Source: Saprospiraceae bacterium
GTDB taxonomy: Bacteria > Bacteroidota > Bacteroidia > Chitinophagales > Saprospiraceae
NCBI GenBank assembly: GCA_013214355.1
Contig: JABSSL010000042.1
Location: forward strand, 1 to 63,809
DNA: 63,809 nt
Reading direction: 5' to 3'
Position 1 is the stretch's first letter. Each line of letters starts with the position of its first letter. Below the pieces are notes generated by a model. It saw only the letters and a program-made list of their open reading frames with translations. It did no database searches and was not told the origin of the DNA. Below are positions 10,504 through 20,406 of this stretch, piece after piece. A program made the position numbers and the translations under genes.

Positions 10504-10747
10504 TCAAATGTACATCAGGGATGACTTCGCCTCGGTAGGTAGATATCTAAAGATGCTAAAAGGCTTTGAGCGAATCAGCCTAGCACCCGGGGAAACCAAA
10601 ACTGTAACCTTTGAATTGAATGCCGATAACTTATCCATTTACAATCAGAAAATGGAGCGGGAGGTTGAGCCTGGAGATTTTACGATTTCAATTGGTTCTT
10701 CTTCCTCTGAAAATGATTTAAAAACAATTAAGCTGAGTGTCTTATAG
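10499..10747 (+). pseudogene. 3' remnant of a GH3 glycoside hydrolase (C-terminal Fn3-like domain only)
   Basis: The frame ending at the stop 10745-10747 encodes VVQMYIRDD, then KMLKGFERISLAPGETKTV, then EPGDFTISIGSSS. This is the signature of the fibronectin-III-like domain that closes GH3 beta-glucosidases/xylosidases. A normal GH3 enzyme has ~650 further residues upstream (catalytic TIM barrel and second domain); none are present. The homology starts at the very base where the divergent regulator remnant begins. The propeller lipoprotein gene follows ~58 bases downstream on the same strand, so an operon order GH3 then lyase probably existed before the loss. Confidence 0.82.
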
Positions 10748-10804
10748 GAGTGACCAATGGTTTGTGTTATCTTGAAGAAGGTTCAAGAAGCAAAACGAAA
10801 TCCA

Positions 10805-12211
10805 ATGTTTAAACAAGTAAAAGATCTTTGTCTATTTACTGCAGTATTTCTATTGGGCTGTTCTCAACAAAAGGTCCAGACAGGAATCATCATCGATGAA
10901 AGCACCAACGTCGATAGGATTGTCCAAACCATCAAAATTGATAGCGTTTGGGCCGGCCATCCCGTAGGCTTTTGTCTCTATACACATAAAAACCGGCAAT
11001 ACATCGCCTATTACAATGCCAATCGCTATACTGTGGTTGGTCAGCGCGATTTAGACCAAGATCAGTTTGATCTGCACATACTTCCCGCCACCTCTAGAGA
11101 AACCGCAGGCGGGACCAGTACCGTTCTTGGCTGGGATAGCCATAATTTTCTAACCATTGGAATGGACAAGGAGGGGTTCATCCACTTATCTGGCAATGTG
11201 CATGCCCATCCGCTCACCTATTTCCGCAGTCGTGAACCCCATGATATCTCCACCCTTGAACAGATTTTTGAAATGGTGGGGACCGAAGAGAACAGGACTA
11301 CTTATCCACACTTTATGCTGACGAAGGACAAGGAACTACTGTACCATTACCGAGATGGTGGCAGCGGAAATGGGAATGAAATTTACAACGCTTATTCTGT
11401 TGAAGAGAAGAAATGGTCCAGGATGCTAGACGTCCCTTTGACTGACGGCCAGGGCCTGATGAATGCCTATCAAACCCAGCCTACTATACGAAAGGATGGT
11501 TGGTACCATGTGTATTGGGTCTGGCGAGACACTCCAGACTGCTCGACGAATCACGATCTCTCCTACATGAAGAGTCCCGATCTGAAGAACTGGTACAATG
11601 CCTTCGGTGAGGCCTTCGAACTTCCCGCCACCATCGATAAAAAACTCCTAATCGTAGATCCCATCCCTCCCAAAGGAGGCATCATTAATCTAGCCGCTAA
11701 GCTTGTCTTGGATGATGATAATCAACCGATTTTCACTTATCACAAATACGATGCAGACGGCAACCTCCAATTGTATACCGCACATACTGAAGACGGTAAA
11801 TGGGTATATCAGCAATTGACACAATGGGATTATCGCTGGGAATTTTCCGGCCGAGGAAGCATCAATAGTGAATTTCGTCTCAAGGATTTCCGTAGGCGTG
11901 AGGATGGTAGGTATGAGATTGACTATTGGCACCTTAAATATGGAACGGGTACGCTACTGCTAGACGAAAATTTGAAAAATATTGGGAAAGTGATCAAACC
12001 CACATCTATTGCCCAAAACGGGAAGGTGGAAGGAATTTTCCCTGGTCTTCAAGTTCGAACAAGCACGGACATCGGTAAGGTTCAAGAGCAGGGCACTCGT
12101 TACCTCCTGAAATGGGAAACCATCAATCGCAACAGAGATCGACCTAGAGAAAAACCTTGGCCTCCAGCAAGTCAGCTGTATTTGTATAAACTAAAGAAAA
12201 CAAAGACTTAA
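10805..12211 (+). CDS. BNR_4 beta-propeller lipoprotein, candidate PL24/PL25-type ulvan lyase
   Basis: I start this at ATG 10805, because MFKQVKDLCLFTAVFLLGC is a clean lipoprotein signal. The open frame begins at 10757. The remaining ~450 residues read as a BNR_4-type propeller (GHPVGFCLYTHKNRQYIAYYN, YRDGGSGNGNEIYN, AYQTQPTIRKDGWYHVYWVW). Two His residues 20 apart (DSHNF and GNVHAH) and a Tyr/Arg pair 16 apart (TYPHF and YHYRDGG) match the spacing I recall for catalytic residues of PL25. That match is from memory and not an alignment. The protein would cut sulfated rhamnose-uronate polysaccharide by beta-elimination. Neighbours (sulfatase-GH78, GH140-like) fit. It could also be a non-catalytic propeller. 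Confidence 0.65.
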   Translation: MFKQVKDLCLFTAVFLLGCSQQKVQTGIIIDESTNVDRIVQTIKIDSVWAGHPVGFCLYTHKNRQYIAYYNANRYTVVGQRDLDQDQFDLHILPATSRETAGGTSTVLGWDSHNFLTIGMDKEGFIHLSGNVHAHPLTYFRSREPHDISTLEQIFEMVGTEENRTTYPHFMLTKDKELLYHYRDGGSGNGNEIYNAYSVEEKKWSRMLDVPLTDGQGLMNAYQTQPTIRKDGWYHVYWVWRDTPDCSTNHDLSYMKSPDLKNWYNAFGEAFELPATIDKKLLIVDPIPPKGGIINLAAKLVLDDDNQPIFTYHKYDADGNLQLYTAHTEDGKWVYQQLTQWDYRWEFSGRGSINSEFRLKDFRRREDGRYEIDYWHLKYGTGTLLLDENLKNIGKVIKPTSIAQNGKVEGIFPGLQVRTSTDIGKVQEQGTRYLLKWETINRNRDRPREKPWPPASQLYLYKLKKTKT

Positions 12212-12288
12212 GATACTTTCCCACTGCCTTATTAAGCTTACCAGCTAAGGATAGGAAGTAAAATGATATTCATAAACTTAGAGTAGGT

Positions 12289-14160
12289 ATGAAAATAGAT
12301 TTCAGTGAAAGAAAACAAGGACTGGCAACGCTTATCATCACCCTATTCCTATGTTCAGCTTGTCAGCAAAGTCCATCAGTTGAAATCCTTGGTGATCAGC
12401 AAAAATGGCATCGAATTACGCTACTATTCGAAGGTCCAGAAAGCAGTGAATTGGCGGAAGATAATCCGTTTCTAAATTATCGACTGGACGTTACCTTCAA
12501 GCATGACCAAAAGACCTATACTGTACCTGGTTTCTACGCTGCTGACGGTGATGCCGCCGAAACCAGCGCCGAATCAGGGAACAAATGGATGGTCCGGTTC
12601 ACCCCAGATGAGGTCGGAGAATGGACGTACAAAGTAAGCTTCAAAAAAGGGAATGAGGTAGCCATTATGGATGATGCTTCAGCAGCTGAAAGTGCGGGAT
12701 TCATGGATGGCTTGAGTGGCACCTTCACCATTGAAGAAAGTGACAAACAAGGTATGGATAACCGAGCTGAAGGCCGCTTGAATTACGTTGGTAAACACTA
12801 TCTACAGTATGAAGAAAGTGGGCGCTATTTCATCAAAGTAGGTGTCGACGCGCCAGAGAACCTCTTTGCCTACGAAGATTTTGACGCTACCACCAATGTC
12901 TTCGACTTACAGAAGAGCTGGAGCCCACATACCCAAGATTTCGATGAATCGGCGGCACCCTTCCTTTGGAAAGGGAATAAGGGCAAAAATCTATTAGGCG
13001 CCATCAACTATCTTGCCTCCGAAAATCTCAATGTCTTTTCTTTCCTCACCTTCAATGTCGATGGAGATGACAGAAATATTTTCCCTTATCTATTGAAGTC
13101 TACGCAAGCCGAATACACGGAATACGCCAATATCAAAAAGAATAGAGAGGCCTGGGTAACACATTTTCACACCACTCGATTTGATATCAGCAAACTTGAA
13201 CAGTGGGAGCGAATCTTGGCGTATGCGGAGCAGAAAGGGATGTTTCTTCATTTCAAAACTCACGAAACCGAAACCGATCACTTGATGGACGATGGCGTAT
13301 TCGGGACCGAAGGTAAGCTCTACTACCGAGAGCTGATCGCCAGATTTGGCCATCATTTGGCCCTAAACTGGAACCTTGGTGAAGAAAACAATCAACCCTT
13401 AGAGGAAGTCAAGAAGGTAGCTCGCTATGTGCAGCAATTGGACCCTTATCAACATCACTTGGTTATCCATACTTTCCCCAATAAGGATGACCGCTACGCA
13501 GGATTGATTGGTGATCAATCTCCACTAACTGGAGCTTCTTTGCAATTGCGGCATGCTGAGTTTTACGATGTGCATCCTAGAGTTTTGAAGTGGAGAGCCA
13601 AGTCTGATTCAACCGGCAAGGCCTGGGCCTTGGCTGTAGATGAACCCGGTAAGGCCAATATTGCCTTGCTGCCAGACGACGAGGACCCCACACACGATCT
13701 AGCCAGATCTAATGCATTGTGGGGCACGCTAATGGCCAGCGGATTTGGTGTGGAATGGTACTTTGGCTATGATAGCCCCAATTCAGATCTTACGTGTCAG
13801 GATTTTCGCAGTCGGGATCTCTTCTGGGATCAGAACCGCCATGCTCGCACTTTTTTTGAGGAGCAATTGCCCTACTGGGAGATGCAGCCGGCAGATCAAT
13901 TAACACCAGATACTTCTTCCTTCTGTTTAGCAAAAATAGATGCAGTATATGCTGTCTATGTAAGACCAGGTGGCAAGAAAATAGCCTTGGATTTGGGTCA
14001 AACCAATAAGAATTTTTCTATCAATTGGTACGATCCGAGGAACGGTGGATCATTGAAAGAGGGATCCATCTCCTCCATTACTGGCCCTGGGATTCAATCC
14101 TTGGGAAATCCACCAAACAAGCAAACCGAGGACTGGGTCGTCCTGGTTAAGGCAGAATAA
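12289..14160 (+). CDS. DUF5060/DUF4038 glycoside-hydrolase-like lipoprotein
   Basis: A 623-residue lipoprotein with a signal ending LFLCSAC. It has an N-terminal DUF5060 Ig-like domain (~35-155, VPGFYAADGDAAETS, VGEWTYKVSF) and a central (beta/alpha)8-like domain (FIKVGVDAPENLFAY, FLTFNVDGDDRNIFPYL, LNWNLGEENNQP, WALAVDEPGKAN). A small C-terminal beta domain follows (KIALDLGQTNKNFSINWYDPRNGG), as in the collagen-binding-like domain that often closes these proteins. It is full length, unlike its distant paralogue at 1-1511, which is cut by the window edge. It sits 77 bases after the propeller gene and 58 before the sulfatase fusion on the same strand, so it is probably one operon. The linkage specificity is unknown. 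Confidence 0.8.
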   Translation: MKIDFSERKQGLATLIITLFLCSACQQSPSVEILGDQQKWHRITLLFEGPESSELAEDNPFLNYRLDVTFKHDQKTYTVPGFYAADGDAAETSAESGNKWMVRFTPDEVGEWTYKVSFKKGNEVAIMDDASAAESAGFMDGLSGTFTIEESDKQGMDNRAEGRLNYVGKHYLQYEESGRYFIKVGVDAPENLFAYEDFDATTNVFDLQKSWSPHTQDFDESAAPFLWKGNKGKNLLGAINYLASENLNVFSFLTFNVDGDDRNIFPYLLKSTQAEYTEYANIKKNREAWVTHFHTTRFDISKLEQWERILAYAEQKGMFLHFKTHETETDHLMDDGVFGTEGKLYYRELIARFGHHLALNWNLGEENNQPLEEVKKVARYVQQLDPYQHHLVIHTFPNKDDRYAGLIGDQSPLTGASLQLRHAEFYDVHPRVLKWRAKSDSTGKAWALAVDEPGKANIALLPDDEDPTHDLARSNALWGTLMASGFGVEWYFGYDSPNSDLTCQDFRSRDLFWDQNRHARTFFEEQLPYWEMQPADQLTPDTSSFCLAKIDAVYAVYVRPGGKKIALDLGQTNKNFSINWYDPRNGGSLKEGSISSITGPGIQSLGNPPNKQTEDWVVLVKAE

Positions 14161-14218
14161 AAGCGGTAAAACCATATAGACATTTAAACAAGTTTGTATT
14201 TCACAAAAAACGGGAAAG

Positions 14219-17200
14219 ATGAAGCATAAATTAAATGCCCTCCTATTCATTCTCTTGACAACCTTAGGGCCTTCTATGCTCCAGGGACAACAAAAACCCA
14301 ACATCATTTTCATTCTCACGGATGACCAACGTTTTGATGCCCTGGGATATCAAGGGAATTCGCTAATCCATACGCCTGAGATGGATAAATTAGCGGAAAC
14401 TGGGACCTACTTCAAGAATGCCATGGTGAGTACTCCCATCTGTGCAGCCAGTAGAGTAAGCATCTTTACTGGACTATACGAGCGCACTCACCGTTTCACT
14501 TTCCAGACCGGTAATGTCCGGCAATCTTACATGGAACAAACTTACCCTAAACTCCTCAAGGAGGCTGGCTATCACACCGGCTTTTATGGCAAATTTGGCA
14601 TTCGCTACAATCGGCCAGAAGACATGTTTGATCAATACGAATCCTATGATCGTAATGGAGCCTACAAAGACCGACGAGGGTACTACTATAAGACCTTAGG
14701 TAAAGATACCGTACACCTCACGCGCTACACGGGCCAGAAAGCGCTAGACTACATTGATCAAGCCCAGCCCGGGAAGCCTTTTTGCCTCTCCTTAAGCTTT
14801 AGCGCACCACACGCCCATGATCAGGCCAAGGACCAGTATTTCTGGCAAAAGACGACGGATGGGCTGCTGCAAGATATGAAGATGCCAGGGCCAGAGTTGG
14901 GAGAGGATAAGTACTTCAATGAACAGCCAGCTTTTGTGCGGGCAGGCTTTAATCGCTTGCGTTGGACCTGGCGGTATGATACACCAGAGAAGTATCAGCA
15001 TAGCGTCAAAGGATACTATCGAATGATCTCAGGAATTGATCTTGAAATCGGAAAGATCCGGAAGAAGCTGCAAGAAAAGGGGTTGGATAAGAATACGGTT
15101 ATCATCTTAATGGGAGACAATGGCTACTTCTTAGGCGAGCGGCAATTCGCCGGAAAATGGCTTTTATACGATAATTCCATCCGTGTACCCCTAATTATCT
15201 TTGATCCACGGGAGAAACAGCATCAAGACATTGAAGAATTGGCACAAAACGTGGATGTACCTTCCACCATTGTGGACCTAGCCGGATTAGAAGTACCTAG
15301 CTCTTGGCAGGGAACCAGCCTATTACCAGTCGTGCAAAGAAAAAGCCGCAGCATTGAGCGAGATACGGTCCTGATCGAGCACTTGTGGGAGTTTGAGAAT
15401 ATTCCCCCGAGTGAGGGCGTTCGTACGAAAGAGTGGAAATATTTCCGCTATGTCAATGATCAGTCCTTTGAGGAATTATATAATCTAAATGAAGACCCCA
15501 AAGAGATTAACAACTTAGCTAAGGACCCAAAACATAGGGCTACTTTGGTGGAATTGAGACGGAAATGCAATGAGTTAATTCGCAAGCAGAGTGATGTCTA
15601 TTCTAAGCCACCTTCCGGCCTGTCCATAGAGTATATAAGAGAACCTACATCCGTTTCCATCTTGGATCATTCGCCCGAGTTCAGCTGGATCGTCCCTAAG
15701 GAATCTGTATACCAATCGGCTTACCAATTGTTGGTAGCTTCTTCCCAGCAGCAAATCAATAATAACATTGGAGATATCTGGGATAGCGGACAAGTCCGAG
15801 GAGCTACATCCACCAATATTGAATACGGTGGAACACCCTTGGAAGTAGGGAAGAAATACTATTGGAAAGTCCGAGTCTGGGATGAGGTGAATCGCTTAAC
15901 GAGTTATTCCAACCCCCAAGCTTTTCAAGTTGGTTCTAGTGAAGCTATGATCACAACACCCAACGTCTTTCAGGTAGACAAAATCAAACCCTCCATTTTT
16001 ACGGAAACAGGAAAGAATGCTTACTTTATCGACTTCGGAAAGGCCGCTTTTGCCAATATGGAAATCCATTACGAAGCAAAACGAGCCCATATGATCACCG
16101 TGCGCGTCGGGGAACAACGATTGGATGGTAAAATCAATCGCGAGCCTGGTGGGCACATCCGCTACGCAGAAGTTCAAATCCCGGTCAAGCCTGACCAAAA
16201 AGTGTACACGCTACCTCTCATTCCTGATGAACGCAATACCAAGTCGATTGCGGTTACTATGCCCGATTCATTTCCTATTCTTCTCCCTTTCAGATACGCG
16301 GAAATAGAGAATGCGCAAAGTAAATTGACCGAAAACAATTTCACCCAATTAGCCTATCATAGCTATTGGGATGATACCCAAAGTAGCTTCAATAGTTCCG
16401 ATGAAATCCTGAATGCCGTTTGGGATCTCTGCCGTTACTCCATCAAGGCCACCACCTTTGCAGGATATTATGTTGATGGCGACCGAGAGCGCATTCCCTA
16501 TGAGGCAGATGCTTATCTCAATCAACTCAGTCATTACACCACCGATCAGGAATATGCCATTGCTCGTCGGACCATTGAGTACTTCATGGAGTACCCCACC
16601 TGGCCTACGGAATGGCAGCAACACGTGGCATTAATGTTCTATGCCGATTACTTGTACACCGGCAATACGGAATTGATCGAGAAATACTATGAGCCACTCA
16701 AGCATAAAACCCTATTGGAACTGCGGAGAGAAGATGGGCTCATCAGCTCCACCAAGGTCACGCCCGAGTTTATGAAAAAACTGGGCTTCAAAGATCCCAA
16801 GATCAAACTACGGGATATCGTCGATTGGCCTCCTGCAAAATGGGGTGGAGATCCTAATGTTACGGGAGAGCGCGATGGTTTTGTGTTTAAACCGATCAGC
16901 ACTGTGATCAATAGCCTCTTCTACCAAAACATGAAGATCATGTCCACCTTCGCTGAAGTATTAGGAAAGACAGAGGAGGCAGTCGAATTTGAACTAATGG
17001 CCCTACAAGCCAAAAAATCCATCAATGAAAAGTTGTTTAACCCGCAGACAGGAGCATATGTAGATGGTGAAGGAACGGATCACTCCTCCTTGCACGCCAA
17101 TATGATGGCTTTGGCTTTCAATATTGTACCCGAACAGCACAAAAAGTCAGTCGTGGAGTTCATCAAGTCGCGAGGGATGGCTTGTAGCGTTTACGGTGCC

Positions 17201-17716
17201 CAATATCTCATGGAAGCACTATACAATGCGAACGAAGCTGATTATGCCCTAGACCTGATGACGGCTCAACATGATCGATCCTGGTATAACATGATCAACA
17301 TTGGCTCTACCATCACCTTAGAGGCTTGGGATATGAAGTACAAACCCAACGCCGACTGGAATCACGCCTGGGGTGCCGCCCCCGCCAACATTATTCCTCG
17401 TTACCTCTGGGGCATTCAACCAAAGACGGCTGGCTACGGCATCGCCTCCATCAAACCCCAGATGGGTAAGCTCAAGCATAGTACCATCAAAGTTCCTACG
17501 ATCAGAGGCACCATAGAAGGGGAGTACAGGTTTGTGAACAGAAGGCGGCAGACTTATACGATCGAGATTCCTGCTAATATGGTTGCAGAATTTGAGTTGG
17601 TACATACTATGGGAAAGGAGGTGAAAGTTAATGGAGAAAAGGTGAGTACTGCCTTTGGATCAATTCGGCTAATGCCGGGGGTAAATCAGATTGAAATGGT
17701 GATTAATTCCTTTTAA
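14219..17716 (+). CDS. bimodular S1 sulfatase - GH78 alpha-L-rhamnosidase
   Basis: A 1165-residue secreted enzyme (signal peptide 1-23). Residues ~26-460 are a type I sulfatase. Metal-binding Asp35/Asp36 lie in [12 protein letters not shown], and the formylglycine site Cys75 lies in CAASR, so it needs a maturase. From ~465 on it is a GH78 alpha-L-rhamnosidase: Ig-like N-domain ([10 protein letters not shown]), then the (alpha/alpha)6 barrel with [18 protein letters not shown], a region of the general acid. It closes with a beta-sandwich ([14 protein letters not shown]). The same domain order is known to me in an enzyme of the Formosa agariphila ulvan locus. It would remove sulfate and rhamnose from ulvan-like oligosaccharides outside the inner membrane. 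Confidence 0.92.
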   Translation: MKHKLNALLFILLTTLGPSMLQGQQKPNIIFILTDDQRFDALGYQGNSLIHTPEMDKLAETGTYFKNAMVSTPICAASRVSIFTGLYERTHRFTFQTGNVRQSYMEQTYPKLLKEAGYHTGFYGKFGIRYNRPEDMFDQYESYDRNGAYKDRRGYYYKTLGKDTVHLTRYTGQKALDYIDQAQPGKPFCLSLSFSAPHAHDQAKDQYFWQKTTDGLLQDMKMPGPELGEDKYFNEQPAFVRAGFNRLRWTWRYDTPEKYQHSVKGYYRMISGIDLEIGKIRKKLQEKGLDKNTVIILMGDNGYFLGERQFAGKWLLYDNSIRVPLIIFDPREKQHQDIEELAQNVDVPSTIVDLAGLEVPSSWQGTSLLPVVQRKSRSIERDTVLIEHLWEFENIPPSEGVRTKEWKYFRYVNDQSFEELYNLNEDPKEINNLAKDPKHRATLVELRRKCNELIRKQSDVYSKPPSGLSIEYIREPTSVSILDHSPEFSWIVPKESVYQSAYQLLVASSQQQINNNIGDIWDSGQVRGATSTNIEYGGTPLEVGKKYYWKVRVWDEVNRLTSYSNPQAFQVGSSEAMITTPNVFQVDKIKPSIFTETGKNAYFIDFGKAAFANMEIHYEAKRAHMITVRVGEQRLDGKINREPGGHIRYAEVQIPVKPDQKVYTLPLIPDERNTKSIAVTMPDSFPILLPFRYAEIENAQSKLTENNFTQLAYHSYWDDTQSSFNSSDEILNAVWDLCRYSIKATTFAGYYVDGDRERIPYEADAYLNQLSHYTTDQEYAIARRTIEYFMEYPTWPTEWQQHVALMFYADYLYTGNTELIEKYYEPLKHKTLLELRREDGLISSTKVTPEFMKKLGFKDPKIKLRDIVDWPPAKWGGDPNVTGERDGFVFKPISTVINSLFYQNMKIMSTFAEVLGKTEEAVEFELMALQAKKSINEKLFNPQTGAYVDGEGTDHSSLHANMMALAFNIVPEQHKKSVVEFIKSRGMACSVYGAQYLMEALYNANEADYALDLMTAQHDRSWYNMINIGSTITLEAWDMKYKPNADWNHAWGAAPANIIPRYLWGIQPKTAGYGIASIKPQMGKLKHSTIKVPTIRGTIEGEYRFVNRRRQTYTIEIPANMVAEFELVHTMGKEVKVNGEKVSTAFGSIRLMPGVNQIEMVINSF

Positions 17717-17728
17717 AGGTAGCTGAGC

Positions 17729-17778
17729 AGATTATTCCACTTCTGCAAGATATCACTAGGAAAGAGGTGGAATAATCT
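17729..17778. terminator. Hairpin between convergent genes, probable bidirectional terminator
   Basis: AGATTATTCCAC (17729-17740) pairs perfectly with GTGGAATAATCT (17767-17778). The pairing continues for three more bases after one mismatch. The hairpin lies 12 bases after the sulfatase-GH78 stop and 38 bases beyond the end of the convergent nuclease gene. Confidence 0.55.
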
Positions 17779-17816
17779 ATCGCATAGAAGTAGGTGTGGG
17801 ATGCAATTAAAGTAAT

Positions 17817-18374
17817 TTATTGCTTCTCTTTGATGGCATCCCTGATCTTGGAAGCACTTTCATAGTCCTCTTTAGCTAGTACTTGTTCTAGCAGCTGTTC
17901 TAATTCTTCTAAAGAGTAATCAGAGAGTTTTCCCCGTTTATTAGCAAAGGCCTTACTAGGAGTATCCGACACCACTCCTGCTTGCTCAATAATATCAGAA
18001 GTAGTAAAAATGGGACAGCCATAGCGAACGGCCAAAGCAATAGCATCCGAGGAACGAGCGTCCACTTCCAAGGGGGAGTCGTCCGGCAATTTCCCAACCA
18101 GTTTAGCATGAAAAATACCCGCTTTCAAGTCGGTAATCATAACCTCCTCGATCTTTATGCCCGCCGCATCAAGCGTGTTTTTGAATAGATCATGTGTCAA
18201 TGGCCGGTTGGGCTGCATCTTTTCTAGGGATACCGCAATGGCCTGCGCCTCAAAAGCACCGATGATAATGGGCAAACGGCGATCCCCATTTTGCTCTTCC
18301 AAAATCAAAGCAAAATTACCTTTGCTGGACTCACTATTCGCTAGGGCAATAATGTTGAGTTCAACTTTCTTCAT
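17817..18374 (-). CDS. bifunctional nuclease family (BFN/DUF151) protein with UVR motif
   Basis: A 185-residue cytosolic protein. Residues 1-135 match the DUF151/BFN fold (LPIIIGAFEAQAIAVSLEKM, then VDARSSDAIALAVRYGCPIFTT). The last ~40 residues form a UvrB/UvrC-type helical hairpin (SLEELEQLLEQVLAKEDYESASKIRD without the helix breaker). Family members are described as having DNase/RNase activity; the cellular role in Bacteroidota is unclear. Its start overlaps the end of the 77-residue gene at 18361 by 14 bases. It is probably housekeeping and unrelated to the hydrogenase genes upstream. Confidence 0.88.
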   Translation of the reverse strand: MKKVELNIIALANSESSKGNFALILEEQNGDRRLPIIIGAFEAQAIAVSLEKMQPNRPLTHDLFKNTLDAAGIKIEEVMITDLKAGIFHAKLVGKLPDDSPLEVDARSSDAIALAVRYGCPIFTTSDIIEQAGVVSDTPSKAFANKRGKLSDYSLEELEQLLEQVLAKEDYESASKIRDAIKEKQ

Positions 18375-18594
18375 TGAGTTGCATATCCATTTTTATAAAT
18401 CTACAGAGCTCTTCCACATCTGAAAAGGGCGCGACAACCTGTCGGTCCTGCATTAACTTATAAAGTTGTTGTCCTTCCACCTCAATGGTATACGCCTGAT
18501 TCAAATACACCATCTTCCCTTCCTGCCCTTGCACTTCCAAGCCAAAGTGGTTCAAGGCAAACAATAGAAACTCTTTTGGATCAAAATCTTCCAT
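18361..18594 (-). CDS. hypothetical 77-residue protein
   Basis: A small acidic protein (MEDFDPKEFLLFALNHFGLE...), with no signal, no membrane segment and no cysteine pair. It overlaps the downstream BFN gene by 14 bases, which argues that it is translated and coupled. It follows the nickel permease gene by 79 bases that contain a short palindrome (GCCTGTCCGACAGGC at 18625-18639), so it may belong to a separate transcript. I do not recognise the family. Confidence 0.6.
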   Translation of the reverse strand: MEDFDPKEFLLFALNHFGLEVQGQEGKMVYLNQAYTIEVEGQQLYKLMQDRQVVAPFSDVEELCRFIKMDMQLNEES

Positions 18595-18624
18595 CTACGC
18601 ATATGTTTAAGCTTTCATGATTGA

Positions 18625-18639
18625 GCCTGTCCGACAGGC
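18625..18639. repeat. Short perfect palindrome (GCCTGTC-C-GACAGGC)
   Basis: A 7-bp perfect inverted repeat around one base lies in the gap between the nickel permease gene and the 77-residue gene. It has no U-tract in the minus direction, so I do not call it a terminator. The sequence resembles short intergenic palindromes scattered in Bacteroidota genomes. Confidence 0.5.
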
Positions 18640-18673
18640 AGACGGGCGAGAGAGAGGGAGTTGTAAACATAGG

Positions 18674-19294
18674 CTAGACTAGATTTTCCACCAATACATA
18701 GCCACCATAACCGATGCATAGCAAAGAGGACAATATAACTAAGACTAATTGTAGCCCCTGATTGTTCGTAATTTTCTTCGAAAAAGGCAAACTAAAAATC
18801 CCTGCCGCTACCAACATGCCTACTACCGAGCCAATTCCAAAGATCAAAAGATAGACCATACTATTGAAACTGCCCTGAATTTCGGTCATCACCAATAGGA
18901 TCATAGCACCACTCCCGGCCAGGCCATGGATTAGGCCTACTCCATAGGCCAAATGGTGGTTGCTGTCAGCATCAACCAAGTCAGCGATCCTTTTTTCCGA
19001 CCGAAAATATTGATAGAGTCTGACAATTCCCAAGACGATCAACATTAAGCCTACCCCTGCCTCGAAATAGCCAAAATAACCATTAAGGAAAGTAGCTCTG
19101 CCGATAATCATAATCAGACCAATCAAAAAGATGGTGGAGGTATGCCCTAATCCCCAATAAATGCCATCTTTTATGGCTAAGTACAGTTTATCCCGTTTGG
19201 TTACGATGTTTCCGACAGCCACCAAATGATCTGCTTCAAAAGCGTGACCAAAACCGACCACTGCTGCGAATAATAAAGGAAATGATGCCTCCAT
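18674..19294 (-). CDS. nickel permease-like protein (NiCoT/UreH-HupE type)
   Basis: A 206-residue inner-membrane protein with about six helices. The first helix carries GFGHAFEADHLVAVGN, whose HxxxxDH motif is the metal signature of the NiCoT/NicO superfamily. A second family motif is GLGHTSTIFLIGL, and a third GLIHGLAGSGAM. It should supply Ni2+ for the hydrogenase centre and is the last gene of the hypB-to-permease operon, starting 7 bases after the NHL gene. Substrate choice between Ni and Co is inferred from context only. Confidence 0.85.
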   Translation of the reverse strand: MEASFPLLFAAVVGFGHAFEADHLVAVGNIVTKRDKLYLAIKDGIYWGLGHTSTIFLIGLIMIIGRATFLNGYFGYFEAGVGLMLIVLGIVRLYQYFRSEKRIADLVDADSNHHLAYGVGLIHGLAGSGAMILLVMTEIQGSFNSMVYLLIFGIGSVVGMLVAAGIFSLPFSKKITNNQGLQLVLVILSSLLCIGYGGYVLVENLV

Positions 19295-19301
19295 ATCTGA
19301 T

Positions 19302-20405
19302 TTAAAAATTCAAATGATTAATAACTATACGGTGGTTGCCTGTGTCTGCCGCCACCATGGTTTGACCTTCTACACAGATTTGGAATGGCCAGTACAGGCT
19401 TCCTTCTGTGCTCCAGATCGTATTCTTATTTTCACTGCCCGTTGTAAAATCATCTTGTCCAAGCAGGTTATTAGCTTCCGTATTGTGCTGAGTGGGCACT
19501 TCACTGAACCACAGAATTCTACTACTACCCGTATCAGCTACCCAGAGACCGTCTTGATAAAAACAAGTATCATAGCACCAATTCAGGGTATTGGCTTTGG
19601 GAAACCAGCCAAATTGATTTTGTCCATTGGCTTCGAAGGATGGTTGCCCTATGATCACATCCGCCTTTTGAGCAAAGGCTGTTTGCCAATCTTGCCATAC
19701 CAGGACTCGGTAATATTGGGTATCCGTGATCGTCATCTGCCCATTTGGACTTACCTTGACGGAATAGGGCCAGATTGGATCATTGTGATCATAGTCTCGC
19801 TCTGTAAAAGAGGGTTTGCCGATTACTTTATCCGCCGGTACATTGTTGGTAGTGGGAATCTGATCATAATACAGTACACGTCTATTCCCAGTATCTGCAA
19901 TCCATAGCCGTTTGCCATCGGAAAAAACACCATATGGCCAATTCAAGGAATAGGCACTAGGCGAGTGGCTAATCCCCTCAATATTAGGTTGATTACTTTC
20001 AAAATCGGGTTGCCCGACTACCACATCAGCAGCTTGCCCATCTTCCGTCGGCATTTCTAGCCAGATTAGGACTCGGTGGTTCCAGGCATCGGCCACAATC
20101 AGCTTTTCCCCATCTGACCAAATCCCTGAAGGATAGAAGAGGCTGGAAGCGCTCACCGTGCCACTAGCATTCCGTCCAGTCTTGGCCTTTGCTTCTTGTC
20201 CGAGCACTATATCTGGATTTTGGAATTCCGAGGAGGGGAGTTTGTTCCAGATAAACAATCGATTTTGGGCTGTATCTGCCACCAGCAATTGGTTATTGAT
20301 CAGAAATACACCTCTCGGCGCCAGTAGCGGACTATCTTCAGCCCCTTTAAAGATCTGTATCTTACTGACTAGTTTTTCCAACTGTACCGCTTCCGTTTTA
20401 TTCAT
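19302..20405 (-). CDS. NHL-repeat beta-propeller protein of the hydrogenase operon
   Basis: A 367-residue protein with no signal peptide, so cytosolic. I count six NHL-type blades (e.g. LLVADTAQNRLFIWN, LIVADAWNHRVLIWL, LWIADTGNRRVLYYD, LWVADTGSSRILWFS, MVAADTGNHRIVI). Blades alternate with GQ-x-x-F linkers (GQPDFESNQ, GQPSFEANGQ, GQDDF). It sits one base after the globin gene and just before the nickel permease. From memory, NHL proteins also occur in extended maturation clusters of cyanobacterial HupSL and in Huc loci. A role in small-subunit assembly or as a docking scaffold is likely but unproven. Confidence 0.82.
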   Translation of the reverse strand: MNKTEAVQLEKLVSKIQIFKGAEDSPLLAPRGVFLINNQLLVADTAQNRLFIWNKLPSSEFQNPDIVLGQEAKAKTGRNASGTVSASSLFYPSGIWSDGEKLIVADAWNHRVLIWLEMPTEDGQAADVVVGQPDFESNQPNIEGISHSPSAYSLNWPYGVFSDGKRLWIADTGNRRVLYYDQIPTTNNVPADKVIGKPSFTERDYDHNDPIWPYSVKVSPNGQMTITDTQYYRVLVWQDWQTAFAQKADVIIGQPSFEANGQNQFGWFPKANTLNWCYDTCFYQDGLWVADTGSSRILWFSEVPTQHNTEANNLLGQDDFTTGSENKNTIWSTEGSLYWPFQICVEGQTMVAADTGNHRIVINHLNF

Positions 20406-20406
20406 G

